In this document: positions 1 through 8,484 of the stretch, one piece after another | Layout of the letters: each line of letters begins with the position of its first letter | How positions within the stretch are numbered: position 1 is the first letter of the stretch | Source: Ardenticatenaceae bacterium | GTDB taxonomy: Bacteria; Chloroflexota; Anaerolineae; Promineifilales; Promineifilaceae | DNA: 64,000 bases | NCBI GenBank assembly: GCA_020634455.1 | Contig: JACKBQ010000001.1 | Span: forward strand, 1,054,001-1,118,000 | Direction of reading: 5' to 3' | Made by a program: the position numbers and the translations under genes | Notes under the pieces: generated by a model | The model's database searches: none | Told to the model about the DNA's origin: nothing | The model's input: only the letters and a program-made list of their open reading frames with translations

Positions 1-465
1 CTGGCTGGGTTAAAGGTGGCATGTGACGGGGAGTCGGTGCCGGAAACGGCCGAATTCAACACAAATCCCGGCGTGCATCCAGCGGCCATTGTGCAGCACG
101 TGGGCGGCAGCGAATATATCTTTGTATCCACCAGTTGGGGCTTCCAGCCAGCCATTCTGGAAAAAGCAGAGCTGGTCATCTGCCTGGATGATGTGCAAGA
201 GGTGGTTACGGAAACATGCGAGTACACGCTGGAGGACGGGTCGGGCGATGCCGCCATTACCCGCATCTCTTTGGTGGCCGATTACCGGCTGATTGCCACG
301 CAAACGGCCGAATTGGTGACCGAAGGCACCGTCAAAGCAATCCCCCGCGAATGCCGCGACGAGGAATCCTTTACTAACAACGCCAGCTTTAACCTGCGCG
401 GCGACTTTGGCGAAGCGCTGGAGCCGCTGGTGGGCAAGTGGGTGAATGTGCCGGGTGGGGAGTGA
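1..465 (+). CDS. Hypothetical protein, 5' end outside window
   Basis: Frame 1 is open from the first base, so the true start lies upstream; a GTG at base 16 is only an internal candidate. About 154 codons are visible. The product is acidic and has four Cys residues (in ACDG, VICLDD, ETCEY and PRECRD), spaced as possible disulfides, which would suit an exported domain. No known family is recognised. The stop is followed within a few bases by a repeat (466-550). Two ACGGCCGA variants of the window-wide octamer lie in the reading frame, and the convergent neighbour is the FAS1 gene. Confidence 0.55.
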   Translation: MAGLKVACDGESVPETAEFNTNPGVHPAAIVQHVGGSEYIFVSTSWGFQPAILEKAELVICLDDVQEVVTETCEYTLEDGSGDAAITRISLVADYRLIATQTAELVTEGTVKAIPRECRDEESFTNNASFNLRGDFGEALEPLVGKWVNVPGGE

Positions 466-550
466 GGCGGTAATCGGTAATCAGTTAGCAGTAATTGGTT
501 GGCGGTGGAGAGTGGGACACGGATGTTGTTTTGATTTATCCGTGTCCCAC
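466..550. repeat. Intergenic repeat with 13-bp inverted repeat
   Basis: Degenerate units of the GGTAATCGGTAATCAGT type run directly after the stop codon. They are followed by a perfect 13-bp inverted repeat, GTGGGACACGGAT (512-524) and its complement (538-550), around a 13-nt loop. The GGGACACGGAT core recurs near 1903. Its position between convergent genes also allows a role in ending transcripts, but no T-run follows. Confidence 0.7.
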
Positions 551-561
551 TGGTTTGAAGA

Positions 562-1536
562 TTATTGTTTATCTTTGGGCCAGGGGCCGAGGATGACGGT
601 GTCTACGGCGTGGATGGCGCCGTTGCTGGCGTTGATGTCGGCGATAATGACTTTGGCATCATCGTTGACAAAGATGTCGCCAGCGAAGAATTTCAGCCCG
701 GCGGTTTGGCCGTTCATCATGGTGACATCGCCCAGCAGGGTTAACGCTTTGTCGGAGAAAACCTCGCCGTCAATGACGTGGTAGAGCAGGATGTTGGTCA
801 ATTCCGCTTTGGTAAAGGCGGTGGCGATATTGTCGGCGTTGAGGCCCAGCTTGGCAAAAGCGTCATCGGTGGGGGCAAAAACGGTCCATTCGCCACCGGA
901 GAGCGTGTCGGCCAGGTCAGCGGCTACAACGGCGGCAACCAGGGTGGTGAAACGGCCGTCTGCAATCGCAATCTCTACAATCGTCCCAGCTTCAGAAGAT
1001 GCGCTGTCAGATGAATCGCTGCTGCTATCAGCGGCAACGCGCGGCCAGGGGCCAAGGATGACGGTGTCTACGGCGTGAATAATGCCGTTGGAGGCGTCAA
1101 TATCGGCAATAATCACCTTTGAATCGTCATTGACGTAAATGTCGCCAGCGAAGAATTTCAGGCCAGCAGGTGCGCCATTCATCATGGTCACGTCGCCAAG
1201 AGCGGTCAGTGCCTTCTCAGAAGAAATCTCGCCGCTGATGACGTGGTAGAGCAGGATGTCGGTCAGCTCTTCTTTGCTGAAAGCGGTGGCAATGTTGTCG
1301 GCATTCAAGCCTAATTTGGCAAAGGCGTCATCGGTGGGAGCAAAGACGGTCCATTCGCCCCCGGAGAGCGTGTCGGCCAAATCGGCAGCCACAACGGCGG
1401 CTACCAAAGTTTCAAACCGATCATCCCCCACAGCAATTTCCACTATCGTTTGCTCGCCATCTGCCGCAACGGTGGGAACAAGTAACGTAAAGAGCAGAGC
1501 CAATGCCAAAATTGTTTTTAGAACCTTATTTTTCAT
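562..1536 (-). CDS. Secreted protein with two fasciclin (FAS1) domains
   Basis: 324 residues. A signal peptide (about residues 1-25, lysines then a Leu/Ala core ending VAADG) is followed by two FAS1 domains at roughly 29-162 and 185-320, joined by a Ser/Asp-rich linker. Each repeat carries the FAS1 hallmarks FAPTDDAFAKL, LLYHVISGE-type and a C-terminal HAVDTVILGP. The two domains are nearly identical over long stretches (GGEWTVFAPTDDAFAKLGLN in both), so this is a recent internal duplication that also repeats at DNA level. FAS1 proteins act in adhesion at the cell surface. The start has the RBS AGGAG about 7 nt upstream. It appears to be a single-gene unit. Confidence 0.93.
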   Translation of the reverse strand: MKNKVLKTILALALLFTLLVPTVAADGEQTIVEIAVGDDRFETLVAAVVAADLADTLSGGEWTVFAPTDDAFAKLGLNADNIATAFSKEELTDILLYHVISGEISSEKALTALGDVTMMNGAPAGLKFFAGDIYVNDDSKVIIADIDASNGIIHAVDTVILGPWPRVAADSSSDSSDSASSEAGTIVEIAIADGRFTTLVAAVVAADLADTLSGGEWTVFAPTDDAFAKLGLNADNIATAFTKAELTNILLYHVIDGEVFSDKALTLLGDVTMMNGQTAGLKFFAGDIFVNDDAKVIIADINASNGAIHAVDTVILGPWPKDKQ

Positions 1537-1800
1537 GTTTTTTCTCCTATTGTGAATAAAAAAATTGAGCTTATCTAAAAAGAATTACGATTACCCTCAG
1601 AATTTGTCCGTATTTAGTTCAGGTTCACTTAGGTTCTGCTCATATTTCGTCAATATTTTGCAAATGGTATGGAAACGGCCGTTTCTATCCCCCATCCCCT
1701 AGCCAACCAGCACCATCCACAGTAATATCCGCCCAGCAAAACCCTGAATCAAAATCAACAGGCTTGTGGTGAGCGCAGTCGAACTATTTCGCAAATTTAC

Positions 1801-1988
1801 CAGATTAAATCCGCGTTCATCCGCGTTAATCCGCGTCCCATTTTTTAAGGAGACGACACCGGCTGTCGCCGACCACCATGAATGAAAATCAACCATTTTT
1901 ATGGGACACGGATGCAACCGATTTTACGGATAGTTAAACCGCTTATCCGTGTAATCCGTCTAATCCGTCTAATCCGTGTCCTATTTTC
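1801..1988. repeat. Intergenic repeats of the CCGCGTTCATCCGCGTTAAT type
   Basis: Two blocks. Bases 1801-1853 carry tandem 'atCCGCGTtcatCCGCGTtaat' units ending in a poly-T and AAGGAG, matching the block at 50117-50182. Bases 1900-1988 open with GGGACACGGAT and close with AATCCGTCT/ATCCGTGTCC units, forming a large imperfect inverted repeat that ends one base before the RBS of the next gene. Together with 1540-1800, which holds no gene that I can see, this fills the gap between divergent genes. Confidence 0.7.
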
Positions 1989-2001
1989 AGAGGAGAATCG
2001 T

Positions 2002-2442
2002 ATGACAACTTTTTTGGCTTTGGTACTGATAGCGATTGTGGGCGGCGCGGCGGTGGTGCTGCAAGCCCAGTTCATGGGGGTGCTGGATCAGCACATTGGC
2101 ACGATTGAGAGTGTGTTTATCACTTACGGCAGCGGCGGGTTACTAGTTGGGTTAACAATGCTCATTTTGCGCGGCGGCAATCTGGCAGCCTGGCGTGGGG
2201 TGCCGCCGTATATGCTCCTAACTGGTGTTCTGGGGTTGATTATTGTCAGCACAATTGGCTATGTCACCCCCCGGCTAGGCCTGGTAACGGCAATCACTAT
2301 TTTAGTCACCACCCAATTTGTGCTAGGCAGCCTTATTGATCATTTTGGCTGGTTTGGGGCAGAAGTACGGCCGTTTGACTTTACAAAACTGCTCGGCGTG
2401 GGCATCCTCATGCTGGGCGTCTGGCTTATCATTCGCAAGTAG
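2002..2442 (+). CDS. DMT-family permease, DUF606/YdcZ type
   Basis: 146 residues, almost entirely hydrophobic, with about five membrane segments (for example MTTFLALVLIAIVGGAAVV and the C-terminal LLGVGILMLGVWLIIRK). Length and the early LQAQFMGVLDQHIG segment fit the short YdcZ/DUF606 branch of the drug/metabolite transporter superfamily, whose substrates are mostly unknown. The ATG at 2002 is chosen because AGGAGA lies 7 nt upstream; the longer reading frame from 1882 runs through repeat DNA and is not credible. Confidence 0.85.
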   Translation: MTTFLALVLIAIVGGAAVVLQAQFMGVLDQHIGTIESVFITYGSGGLLVGLTMLILRGGNLAAWRGVPPYMLLTGVLGLIIVSTIGYVTPRLGLVTAITILVTTQFVLGSLIDHFGWFGAEVRPFDFTKLLGVGILMLGVWLIIRK

Positions 2443-2516
2443 CCAGTTGAGTCCGCGCCGCGCTTGCCGTATACTGAGTTACATCCACCAATTGCTGGTT
2501 CCAAAAGGAGTTTCTT

Positions 2517-3512
2517 ATGGCAACACCACTACGAATTGCAACCTTTAATCTGGAGAATTTAGACGACAAACCGGGCGAACGGCCGTCTCTATCCGAGAGA
2601 ATTGCCATTTTGCGTCCCCAACTGCTGCGCCTTCGCGCCGACGTAATCTGCTTTCAGGAAGTACACGGGCAGGAGTTTGAAGGCGAGCCGCGCCAACTGG
2701 ATGCCCTGCGGCAGTTACTCAGCGAAACGCCATACGAATGGTTCTACACTGCTCACACCAAAACCACCCGTGATGAGGCGTACGACGTGCGCAATCTTGT
2801 CGTCATCAGCCGCTACCCCATCCGGGACGTGCAGCAAATCAAGCATGAATATGCTCCCAAACCCAGCTACCGCAAAGTCACAGCGACACCGCCAGAAGCG
2901 GAAGCCAAGGATATTACCTGGGAGCGCCCCATTTTGTACGTGAAGATTGATTTGGATGCCGGCCGGATGTTGCACCTGATCAATGTGCATCTGAAATCGA
3001 AACGGCCGTCCAACGTCGAAGGCCAAAAGCAAAGCACCTACGTCTGGCGCACCATGGCTGGCTGGGCCGAAGGCAGCTTCATCTCATCCATGAAGCGCGT
3101 GGGGCAGGCGCTGGAGCTGCGCGTACTCATTGATGACATTTTTGACCAGCTAGATGTGAGCGGCGAGCCAAAATATATCGTCGCCTGCGGCGATTTTAAT
3201 GCCGATGTGAACGAAGTGCCGCTGCAAGCGATCATGGGGCCAGTAGAGGAAACTGGCAACACGGGTCTCATCGAGCGCGTCATGATTCCCTGCGAGAAAT
3301 CGGTGCCAGAAAGTTCACGCTTTTCACTGCTGCATTTGGGCAAAAAAGAGATGCTGGACCACATTTTGGCCTCGCGCCAGCTGCTCACCTACTATCGCGG
3401 CACCGAAATCCACAACGAAGTGCTGCACGACGAGTCCGGCGCGTTTCGCACCGACGACAAATTCCCGGAATCGGACCATGCCCCGCTGGTGGCGGAATTT
3501 GTGCTGCCGTAA
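2517..3512 (+). CDS. Endonuclease/exonuclease/phosphatase family protein
   Basis: 331 residues of the metal-dependent EEP superfamily. The core motifs appear in order: RIATFNLENLDD at the N-terminus (Asn metal ligand), DVICFQEVHGQE near residue 45 (catalytic Glu), LINVHLKSKRP near 155, ACGDFNADV near 225, MLDHILAS near 280 and the terminal ESDHAPLVAEF (catalytic Asp-His). No signal peptide is seen, so it is probably cytoplasmic. The RBS AAAGGAG stands 7 nt before the ATG. The substrate could be nucleic acid, an inositol phosphate or a sphingolipid-like ester, and cannot be told from sequence alone. Confidence 0.88.
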   Translation: MATPLRIATFNLENLDDKPGERPSLSERIAILRPQLLRLRADVICFQEVHGQEFEGEPRQLDALRQLLSETPYEWFYTAHTKTTRDEAYDVRNLVVISRYPIRDVQQIKHEYAPKPSYRKVTATPPEAEAKDITWERPILYVKIDLDAGRMLHLINVHLKSKRPSNVEGQKQSTYVWRTMAGWAEGSFISSMKRVGQALELRVLIDDIFDQLDVSGEPKYIVACGDFNADVNEVPLQAIMGPVEETGNTGLIERVMIPCEKSVPESSRFSLLHLGKKEMLDHILASRQLLTYYRGTEIHNEVLHDESGAFRTDDKFPESDHAPLVAEFVLP

Positions 3513-3564
3513 AACAGGAGATTAGTGACCCATATCTTTCAAATAAGATATTGTTTTGCCTTTG

Positions 3565-3633
3565 AGGAGTGGAGCATCCTCAGATGCGGAACGGGTTTTG
3601 CTACAACCGTTCGCATCTGAGGATGCTCACTCC
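3565..3633. repeat. Inverted repeat, GCATCCTCAGATGCG family
   Basis: Left arm GAGCATCCTCAGATGCG and right arm CGCATCTGAGGATGCTC form a long hairpin with additional GAACGG/CCGTTC pairing. A second member lies at 42982-43029. It is placed between the convergent EEP and MFS genes. Confidence 0.8.
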
Positions 3634-3671
3634 ACCTTATTTAAAAAGTATTGGATTAGCGCGTAGCGCTT

Positions 3672-4979
3672 TTATCCCCACCGCCGCAGGGCCAGCGCTG
3701 CGCCAAAGCGGCAGCAGGCAGATACGCCCAGCGCCGCCACCAGGCCAATGTGATCGGCAAAAAATGGCCCGGTCATGGAGCCGATGAGGATGGCGGCGTT
3801 GAGCGCCAGATTGTACCAGGCCAGATGAGACGGCCGTTCCCCCTCAGGAATGCGCTCCAGCATGTAGTTGGCAATCGCCCCGCCCGCCAGCGACCAGGAA
3901 AGCCCGCCCACCGCCGAAGTCACCAGGAACAGGGCAAGGTTTTGGGTAACGGCCGTTAATGCCGGGTACAAACTCATGGTGAGCATCCCCACAAAAAACA
4001 CCCCCTTGTGCTGTAACTTTTTGGTCACACGGGTGAGTTGGGTAGAGCCCAGCAGCACCGTTGCGTAAAAAACAGAGTTGCCCAGGCTGATTTCAGTGTC
4101 TGTCAGGTGCAGCTCATTTACCCAGTACAGTGGAAAAATGGGGATGGCCAAATATTGCGCCAGGTGGAACAAAAAAAGCAGCCCCACAATCGGCCCAAAC
4201 GGCCCGCTGAGGACGCGGGAACGCAGCCGGGGGCGCTGCCCACCTCGCGCCAAAAAGCGCAAACCTGCACCTGCGCGAATGCCATCCCCCACCTGCCGCA
4301 ACATGCCAGGGCGGGCGCTGTCGCCCAGGCTTTTGCCATTTTGGTAGCCCTGGGGCTGAGACGGCCGTACAAACCACAAATGAAAGCTGCTCATCATCGC
4401 CCCGACCAGCCCAATGCCAAACACCACCTGATAACCCAAAGGAAAAGGCAGATGATCCAAAAGCTGACCACTCACTAAAGATGAAGCCATGTAGCACACC
4501 GCCAGCAGTCCGTTGCGCCAGCCCGTCACATGACTGCGCCACTCTGGGGGCACAGTGGCGGCAAACATGGCGTTAAAGCCAACTGCCAACGCCGTGCCCG
4601 GCAGGCTCATCAGCAGCACCAGCCCAATGAGCGCCCACACTTGCAAAGTGGTGCTACCCAGCAGCGGCAGAAAAATCAAGGGCAAATAGACCAGTCGGTG
4701 CCAAAACGAGGTCCAAAAGACAGCGCGGCCCAAGGAACGGCGTTGCAACCATTGCCCGGCGGGCAGCGTGACGGCCAGGTTCACCAGCGCAGGTGCGGCG
4801 CTGAGCAACCCCAATTGGAAGCCACTGGCTCCTTGCCGCGTGGCAAAAATGGACAGAAAGGCGATGGCGCTGCCGCTGAGAATGCCAAACCAGGCAATAT
4901 CTAAATACAAATGAATAAAATTGGCGCGATGTTCGTTGGGTAACGGCCGTTTCGTGCCAGATCGGGTCAAAGCAATCAT
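3672..4979 (-). CDS. Major facilitator superfamily (MFS) transporter
   Basis: 435 residues with about twelve hydrophobic segments in two halves split by a basic cytoplasmic loop (about residues 205-260, rich in Arg/Gly/Gln). The first half holds LNLAVTLPAGQWLQRRSLGR, a variant of the MFS loop 2-3 signature. The second half resumes at FGPIVGLLFLFHLAQYL. The likely role is drug or metabolite export, with unknown substrate. The start ATG at 4979 is the first in frame; no strong RBS is seen. The gene is divergent from the HAD phosphatase. Confidence 0.85.
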   Translation of the reverse strand: MIALTRSGTKRPLPNEHRANFIHLYLDIAWFGILSGSAIAFLSIFATRQGASGFQLGLLSAAPALVNLAVTLPAGQWLQRRSLGRAVFWTSFWHRLVYLPLIFLPLLGSTTLQVWALIGLVLLMSLPGTALAVGFNAMFAATVPPEWRSHVTGWRNGLLAVCYMASSLVSGQLLDHLPFPLGYQVVFGIGLVGAMMSSFHLWFVRPSQPQGYQNGKSLGDSARPGMLRQVGDGIRAGAGLRFLARGGQRPRLRSRVLSGPFGPIVGLLFLFHLAQYLAIPIFPLYWVNELHLTDTEISLGNSVFYATVLLGSTQLTRVTKKLQHKGVFFVGMLTMSLYPALTAVTQNLALFLVTSAVGGLSWSLAGGAIANYMLERIPEGERPSHLAWYNLALNAAILIGSMTGPFFADHIGLVAALGVSACCRFGAALALRRWG

Positions 4980-5067
4980 AAGGTACTCACAATTTTCATA
5001 ATTTTTAAGGCAAAACTGGAAATTATAATCGCTTCGGTTACAAAAACGATAGGCTATTGGTGCAGGT

Positions 5068-5095
5068 TTGACATTTTCTCAGCTTCCGCTCTAAT
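5068..5095 (+). promoter_or_regulatory. Sigma70-type promoter for HAD gene
   Basis: TTGACA (5068-5073), 16-bp spacer, TCTAAT (5090-5095). The predicted transcript starts near 5102 and gives a leader of about 95 nt before the ATG at 5198. The gap 4980-5197 holds nothing else that I can identify. Confidence 0.6.
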
Positions 5096-5197
5096 CAGCC
5101 ATGATGAGCATTTCCACTTTGTCCGCCAAGCGCACGTCAATCCTGGCGAAAAAATCAATGATTAATCGCTCTGTGTACCGTTTTTCAGGAAGAAATC

Positions 5198-5845
5198 ATG
5201 ACCTTCAATACCCTGCTTTTTGACCTCGACGGCACGCTCACCGACCCGAAGGTGGGCATTACAGAATCTATTCGATATGCGCTGGCTAAAATGAAACGGC
5301 CGTATCCCCCCGACGCCTCTTTAGATTGGTGCATTGGCCCACCCCTGCAAGAATCATTCGCTAAACTGCTGCAAACTGACGATCCGCAGCTTCCCGCCGA
5401 AGCCCTCCGCCTCTTTCGCGAGCGTTTTGGCACGGTGGGCCTGTTTGAAAACGAACCTTACCCTAACATTGCCAACGTGCTTGGCCAACTGCAAGCCGCT
5501 GGCCAGCACCTGTTCATCGCCACCTCGAAGCCTGCTGTGTACGCCCGGCAAATTGTGGAACATTTTGATTTGGCACGCTATTTTTCGGAAGTGTATGGTA
5601 GTGAGATGAACGGCCGTTTCTCCCACAAAAACGAACTCATCGCCCACATTTTGCAAACCGAAAATCTCAACCCCGCCCACACCCTCATGATTGGCGATCG
5701 GGAGCACGACATTTTAGGAGCTAAAGCAAATCAGGTAACGGCCGTAGGCGTCACTTGGGGCTACGGCTCCCTAAAAGAGTTAACCAAGGCAGGTGCACAT
5801 ACCCTGCTGCACAAGCCTGAAGAAATTCTCCACTACCTTGAGTGA
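5198..5845 (+). CDS. HAD-superfamily phosphatase, phosphoglycolate phosphatase-like
   Basis: 215 residues. Motif I is LLFDLDGTLTDPKVG (nucleophile Asp9, acid/base Asp11), motif II is FIATSKP (Thr/Ser, with the Lys of motif III nearby) and motif IV is MIGDREHDILGAKANQ. A helical cap lies between residues about 18 and 80 (subclass C1). This is the layout of Gph-type phosphatases, which hydrolyse 2-phosphoglycolate or related phosphoesters. The start has AGGAAGAAATC before the ATG, a usable RBS. Confidence 0.87.
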   Translation: MTFNTLLFDLDGTLTDPKVGITESIRYALAKMKRPYPPDASLDWCIGPPLQESFAKLLQTDDPQLPAEALRLFRERFGTVGLFENEPYPNIANVLGQLQAAGQHLFIATSKPAVYARQIVEHFDLARYFSEVYGSEMNGRFSHKNELIAHILQTENLNPAHTLMIGDREHDILGAKANQVTAVGVTWGYGSLKELTKAGAHTLLHKPEEILHYLE

Positions 5846-6195
5846 CAATGAATGCCCTCACACTGGAAACCAGTACCTCCGTCTCATGATATTTAGCTTC
5901 AACTAAGATGACAAAAATCATCAAAAATCCCGTCTAGGTAAATAGTACCGTCTCCTCAAACACCCTCTGGGCACACAGTACTCTTTGCACTGTCCCCTTA
6001 TCAATTTATTCTGCACTAAGGTTTTTCTTCACTTCCAAAAAACCGCAACAATTCACTAGACATTTATTAAATTGTGCCGGCAATGGGGGCGTACTTCATA
6101 CAAGCAGGGCGGTCACCCCAATTGACCTCACTCAATTATCCAGTGTCCGATCTGGTATTTTCGGGCATCAAGCAGCTTTACAGAGAGGTTAAATC
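5846..6195. other. AT-rich gap without a gene
   Basis: About 350 bases between the HAD phosphatase and the repeat surface protein. No open frame with coding character, no long hairpin and no copy of ACGGCCGT was seen. The AT-rich stretch with ATTTATTAAATT near 6061-6075 may contain the promoter of the downstream gene. Confidence 0.5.
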
Positions 6196-8355
6196 ATGTA
6201 TATTTTCCTTCTAGCCTTGGGAAAATCTCATTCTCAAATAAACAAACCATATAGCATCTGGAATCTAGGGCTGTTGATTCTGGCGCTGCTACTGGTTACC
6301 ACCATTTTTCATAGCCCGCCCGCACTGGCCGCACCAGCTGATGACTTTGTCATCACAGTCCAAACCGACAACACCGGGACATCCACCAATACCCAATTTA
6401 CAATTCCCACAATCGGCACAGGTTACAACTACAATGTTGACTGCGATAACAATGGCACTGATGAAGTAATAGGGGCCAGTGGCAGCTACACCTGCAATTA
6501 TCCCTCAACCGGAACCTACACCGTTCGCATCAAAGATAACAGTGGTGCCAGTACGGGCTTCCCGCGCATCTTCTTTAACAACGGCGGTGACAGACTGAAA
6601 CTGTTGACGGTTGAACAATGGGGGACTGGCCATTGGGACACAATGGAGAGTGCATTTTACGGTTGTTCTAATCTGACCATACAAGCAACAGACGCGCCCG
6701 ATTTATCCGGTGTCACCAGTATGCTAGAAATGTTTCGCTCCGCCAGCTCTTTAAATCAGGATATTGGCCACTGGGATACTAGCAACGTGACCAGCATGAG
6801 GAATCTATTCCTTGGGGCAACATCTTTTAACAAGGATATTGGCAATTGGAACACCAGCAAGGTAACGACGATGCAACACATGTTTGCCGATGCCAGTGCT
6901 TTTAACCAGGACATAGGTCGTTGGGATACTAGCAGCGTAATTGATATGGTCTATATGTTCCAAAGAGCAACTGCCTTCAACCAAAACATTGGCAGTTGGA
7001 ACACCAGCAAGGTGACCTCGTTGAATGGCATGTTCGAAGATGCCGCTGCCTTCAACCAAGACATTGGCAGTTGGGATACCAGCAGTGTGACTTCCATGTA
7101 TACCACATTCATGGGAGCAACTGCTTTCAATCAGGATATTAGCAGGTGGGATACCAGCAAGGTGACCTTGATGGACGCAATGTTCCGCAAAGCGACTGCC
7201 TTCAACCAGAACATTGGCAGTTGGAACACTGGCAATGTAGTCTACATGGGTACCATGTTCTACGAGGCAGCAGCTTTCAACCAGGATATTGGCGGTTGGG
7301 ATACCAGCAGCGTCATTAACATGTCCAACCTGTTTTATGGGGCAACAGCTTTCAATCAGGATATCGGTAGCTGGGATACCAGCAAGGTAACGACCATGGA
7401 TTCGATGTTCAACGGAGCAACGACCTTCAACCAGAACATTGGCAGTTGGAATACTAGCAGTGTCACCAGTATGAGTTATATGTTCAACGGGGCGACCGCT
7501 TTCAACCAGGATATCGGCCGTTGGAATACTAGCAGCGTAATCAATATGGACAACATGTTTGCTGTAGCCAGCGCTTTTAACCAGGACATTGGTGGTTGGA
7601 ATACTAGCAGTGTAACCAACATGGAATTCATGTTCCTGGTAGCCACCGCCTTCAATCAGGATATTGGCAGTTGGGATACCGGCGATGTGACCAACATGGA
7701 CTTCATGTTTGTTGCGGCAACAGCATTCGACCAGGATATTAGTAACTGGGATGTAACGGCATTAACTAGCGCTTTTTTCATGTTTGGGGATACCGCTCTT
7801 TCTATGGAAAATTATGATGCGCTGCTCATGGGCTGGAATGCGCAACTGTTAAATAGTGGTGTGACATTTGGTGGCGGCAACAGCCTTTATTGCCTAGCGG
7901 AAGCGGATCGTGCCAATATGATTGACACAACAACTGGCCATTCATGGACAATTACAGATGGCGGAAAAATGTGTACGACCGTATCCATTACCGCTACTTC
8001 TGCCAGCAAAGCCGAAGGGGGCAGCGGCAATACAGCGTTTACCTTCACGGTCAGTCGCAGCGGCGATACCAGCATTCCCAGTTCAGTGGCGTACGCTGTC
8101 ACTGGCAGCGGGGATAATGTTGCAGATGCCAGTGACTTTGGCGGCACATTGCCCAGCGGTACGGTGAACTTTAGCGCCACCGAAACGAGCAAAATCATAA
8201 CAATATCTGTTAGTGGCGACATGGAAATCGAGAATGATGAGACGTTTACAGTGACTTTGTCTAATGCAATCGATGCTGGCGTATTCAGAGCCACTGCTGA
8301 TGGCACAATTCAAAACGACGACCATATATATTTTCTACCGATGTTGTTAAACTAA
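6196..8355 (+). CDS. Secreted surface protein with 14 DUF285 repeats and a Calx-beta domain
   Basis: 719 residues. A long signal peptide ends near residue 47 (HSPPALA-AP). A short PKD-like region (about 50-120) is followed by fourteen 25-residue units of the form FNQDIGSWDTSxVTxMxxMF (about 186-535; 75-bp tandem repeats from about 6751 to 7800), the DUF285/BspA-like leucine-rich repeat. A Calx-beta domain follows (about 600-708, GNTAFTFTVSRSGDT to VTLSNA). The chain ends HIYFLPMLLN, a tail resembling those on secreted Chloroflexota proteins. The likely role is adhesion. The gene and its upstream gap contain no copy of the octamer abundant elsewhere, which hints at transfer. Confidence 0.9.
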   Translation: MYIFLLALGKSHSQINKPYSIWNLGLLILALLLVTTIFHSPPALAAPADDFVITVQTDNTGTSTNTQFTIPTIGTGYNYNVDCDNNGTDEVIGASGSYTCNYPSTGTYTVRIKDNSGASTGFPRIFFNNGGDRLKLLTVEQWGTGHWDTMESAFYGCSNLTIQATDAPDLSGVTSMLEMFRSASSLNQDIGHWDTSNVTSMRNLFLGATSFNKDIGNWNTSKVTTMQHMFADASAFNQDIGRWDTSSVIDMVYMFQRATAFNQNIGSWNTSKVTSLNGMFEDAAAFNQDIGSWDTSSVTSMYTTFMGATAFNQDISRWDTSKVTLMDAMFRKATAFNQNIGSWNTGNVVYMGTMFYEAAAFNQDIGGWDTSSVINMSNLFYGATAFNQDIGSWDTSKVTTMDSMFNGATTFNQNIGSWNTSSVTSMSYMFNGATAFNQDIGRWNTSSVINMDNMFAVASAFNQDIGGWNTSSVTNMEFMFLVATAFNQDIGSWDTGDVTNMDFMFVAATAFDQDISNWDVTALTSAFFMFGDTALSMENYDALLMGWNAQLLNSGVTFGGGNSLYCLAEADRANMIDTTTGHSWTITDGGKMCTTVSITATSASKAEGGSGNTAFTFTVSRSGDTSIPSSVAYAVTGSGDNVADASDFGGTLPSGTVNFSATETSKIITISVSGDMEIENDETFTVTLSNAIDAGVFRATADGTIQNDDHIYFLPMLLN

Positions 8356-8429
8356 TGTACAGCGACACCTGACTTGGTTATCAGTGATCTCACGGGCAAT
8401 AACAATGCTATGACAGCATTAGAAACACA

Positions 8430-8460
8430 AAAGACCCTGAGCCAATGGCTCAGGGTCTTT
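8430..8460. terminator. Bidirectional intrinsic terminator
   Basis: A perfect 14-bp stem, AAAGACCCTGAGCC (8430-8443), with a 3-nt loop and its complement (8447-8460). An A-run on one side and a T-run on the other let it serve both convergent genes (6196 and 8485). Confidence 0.88.
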
Positions 8461-8484
8461 GCATTCTGTATGCTTTTGTAGAGG

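Noticed and set aside
6751..7800. Regular 75-bp tandem repeats as a CRISPR array
   Set aside because: Repeats are translated in one frame as DUF285 units with no unique spacers.
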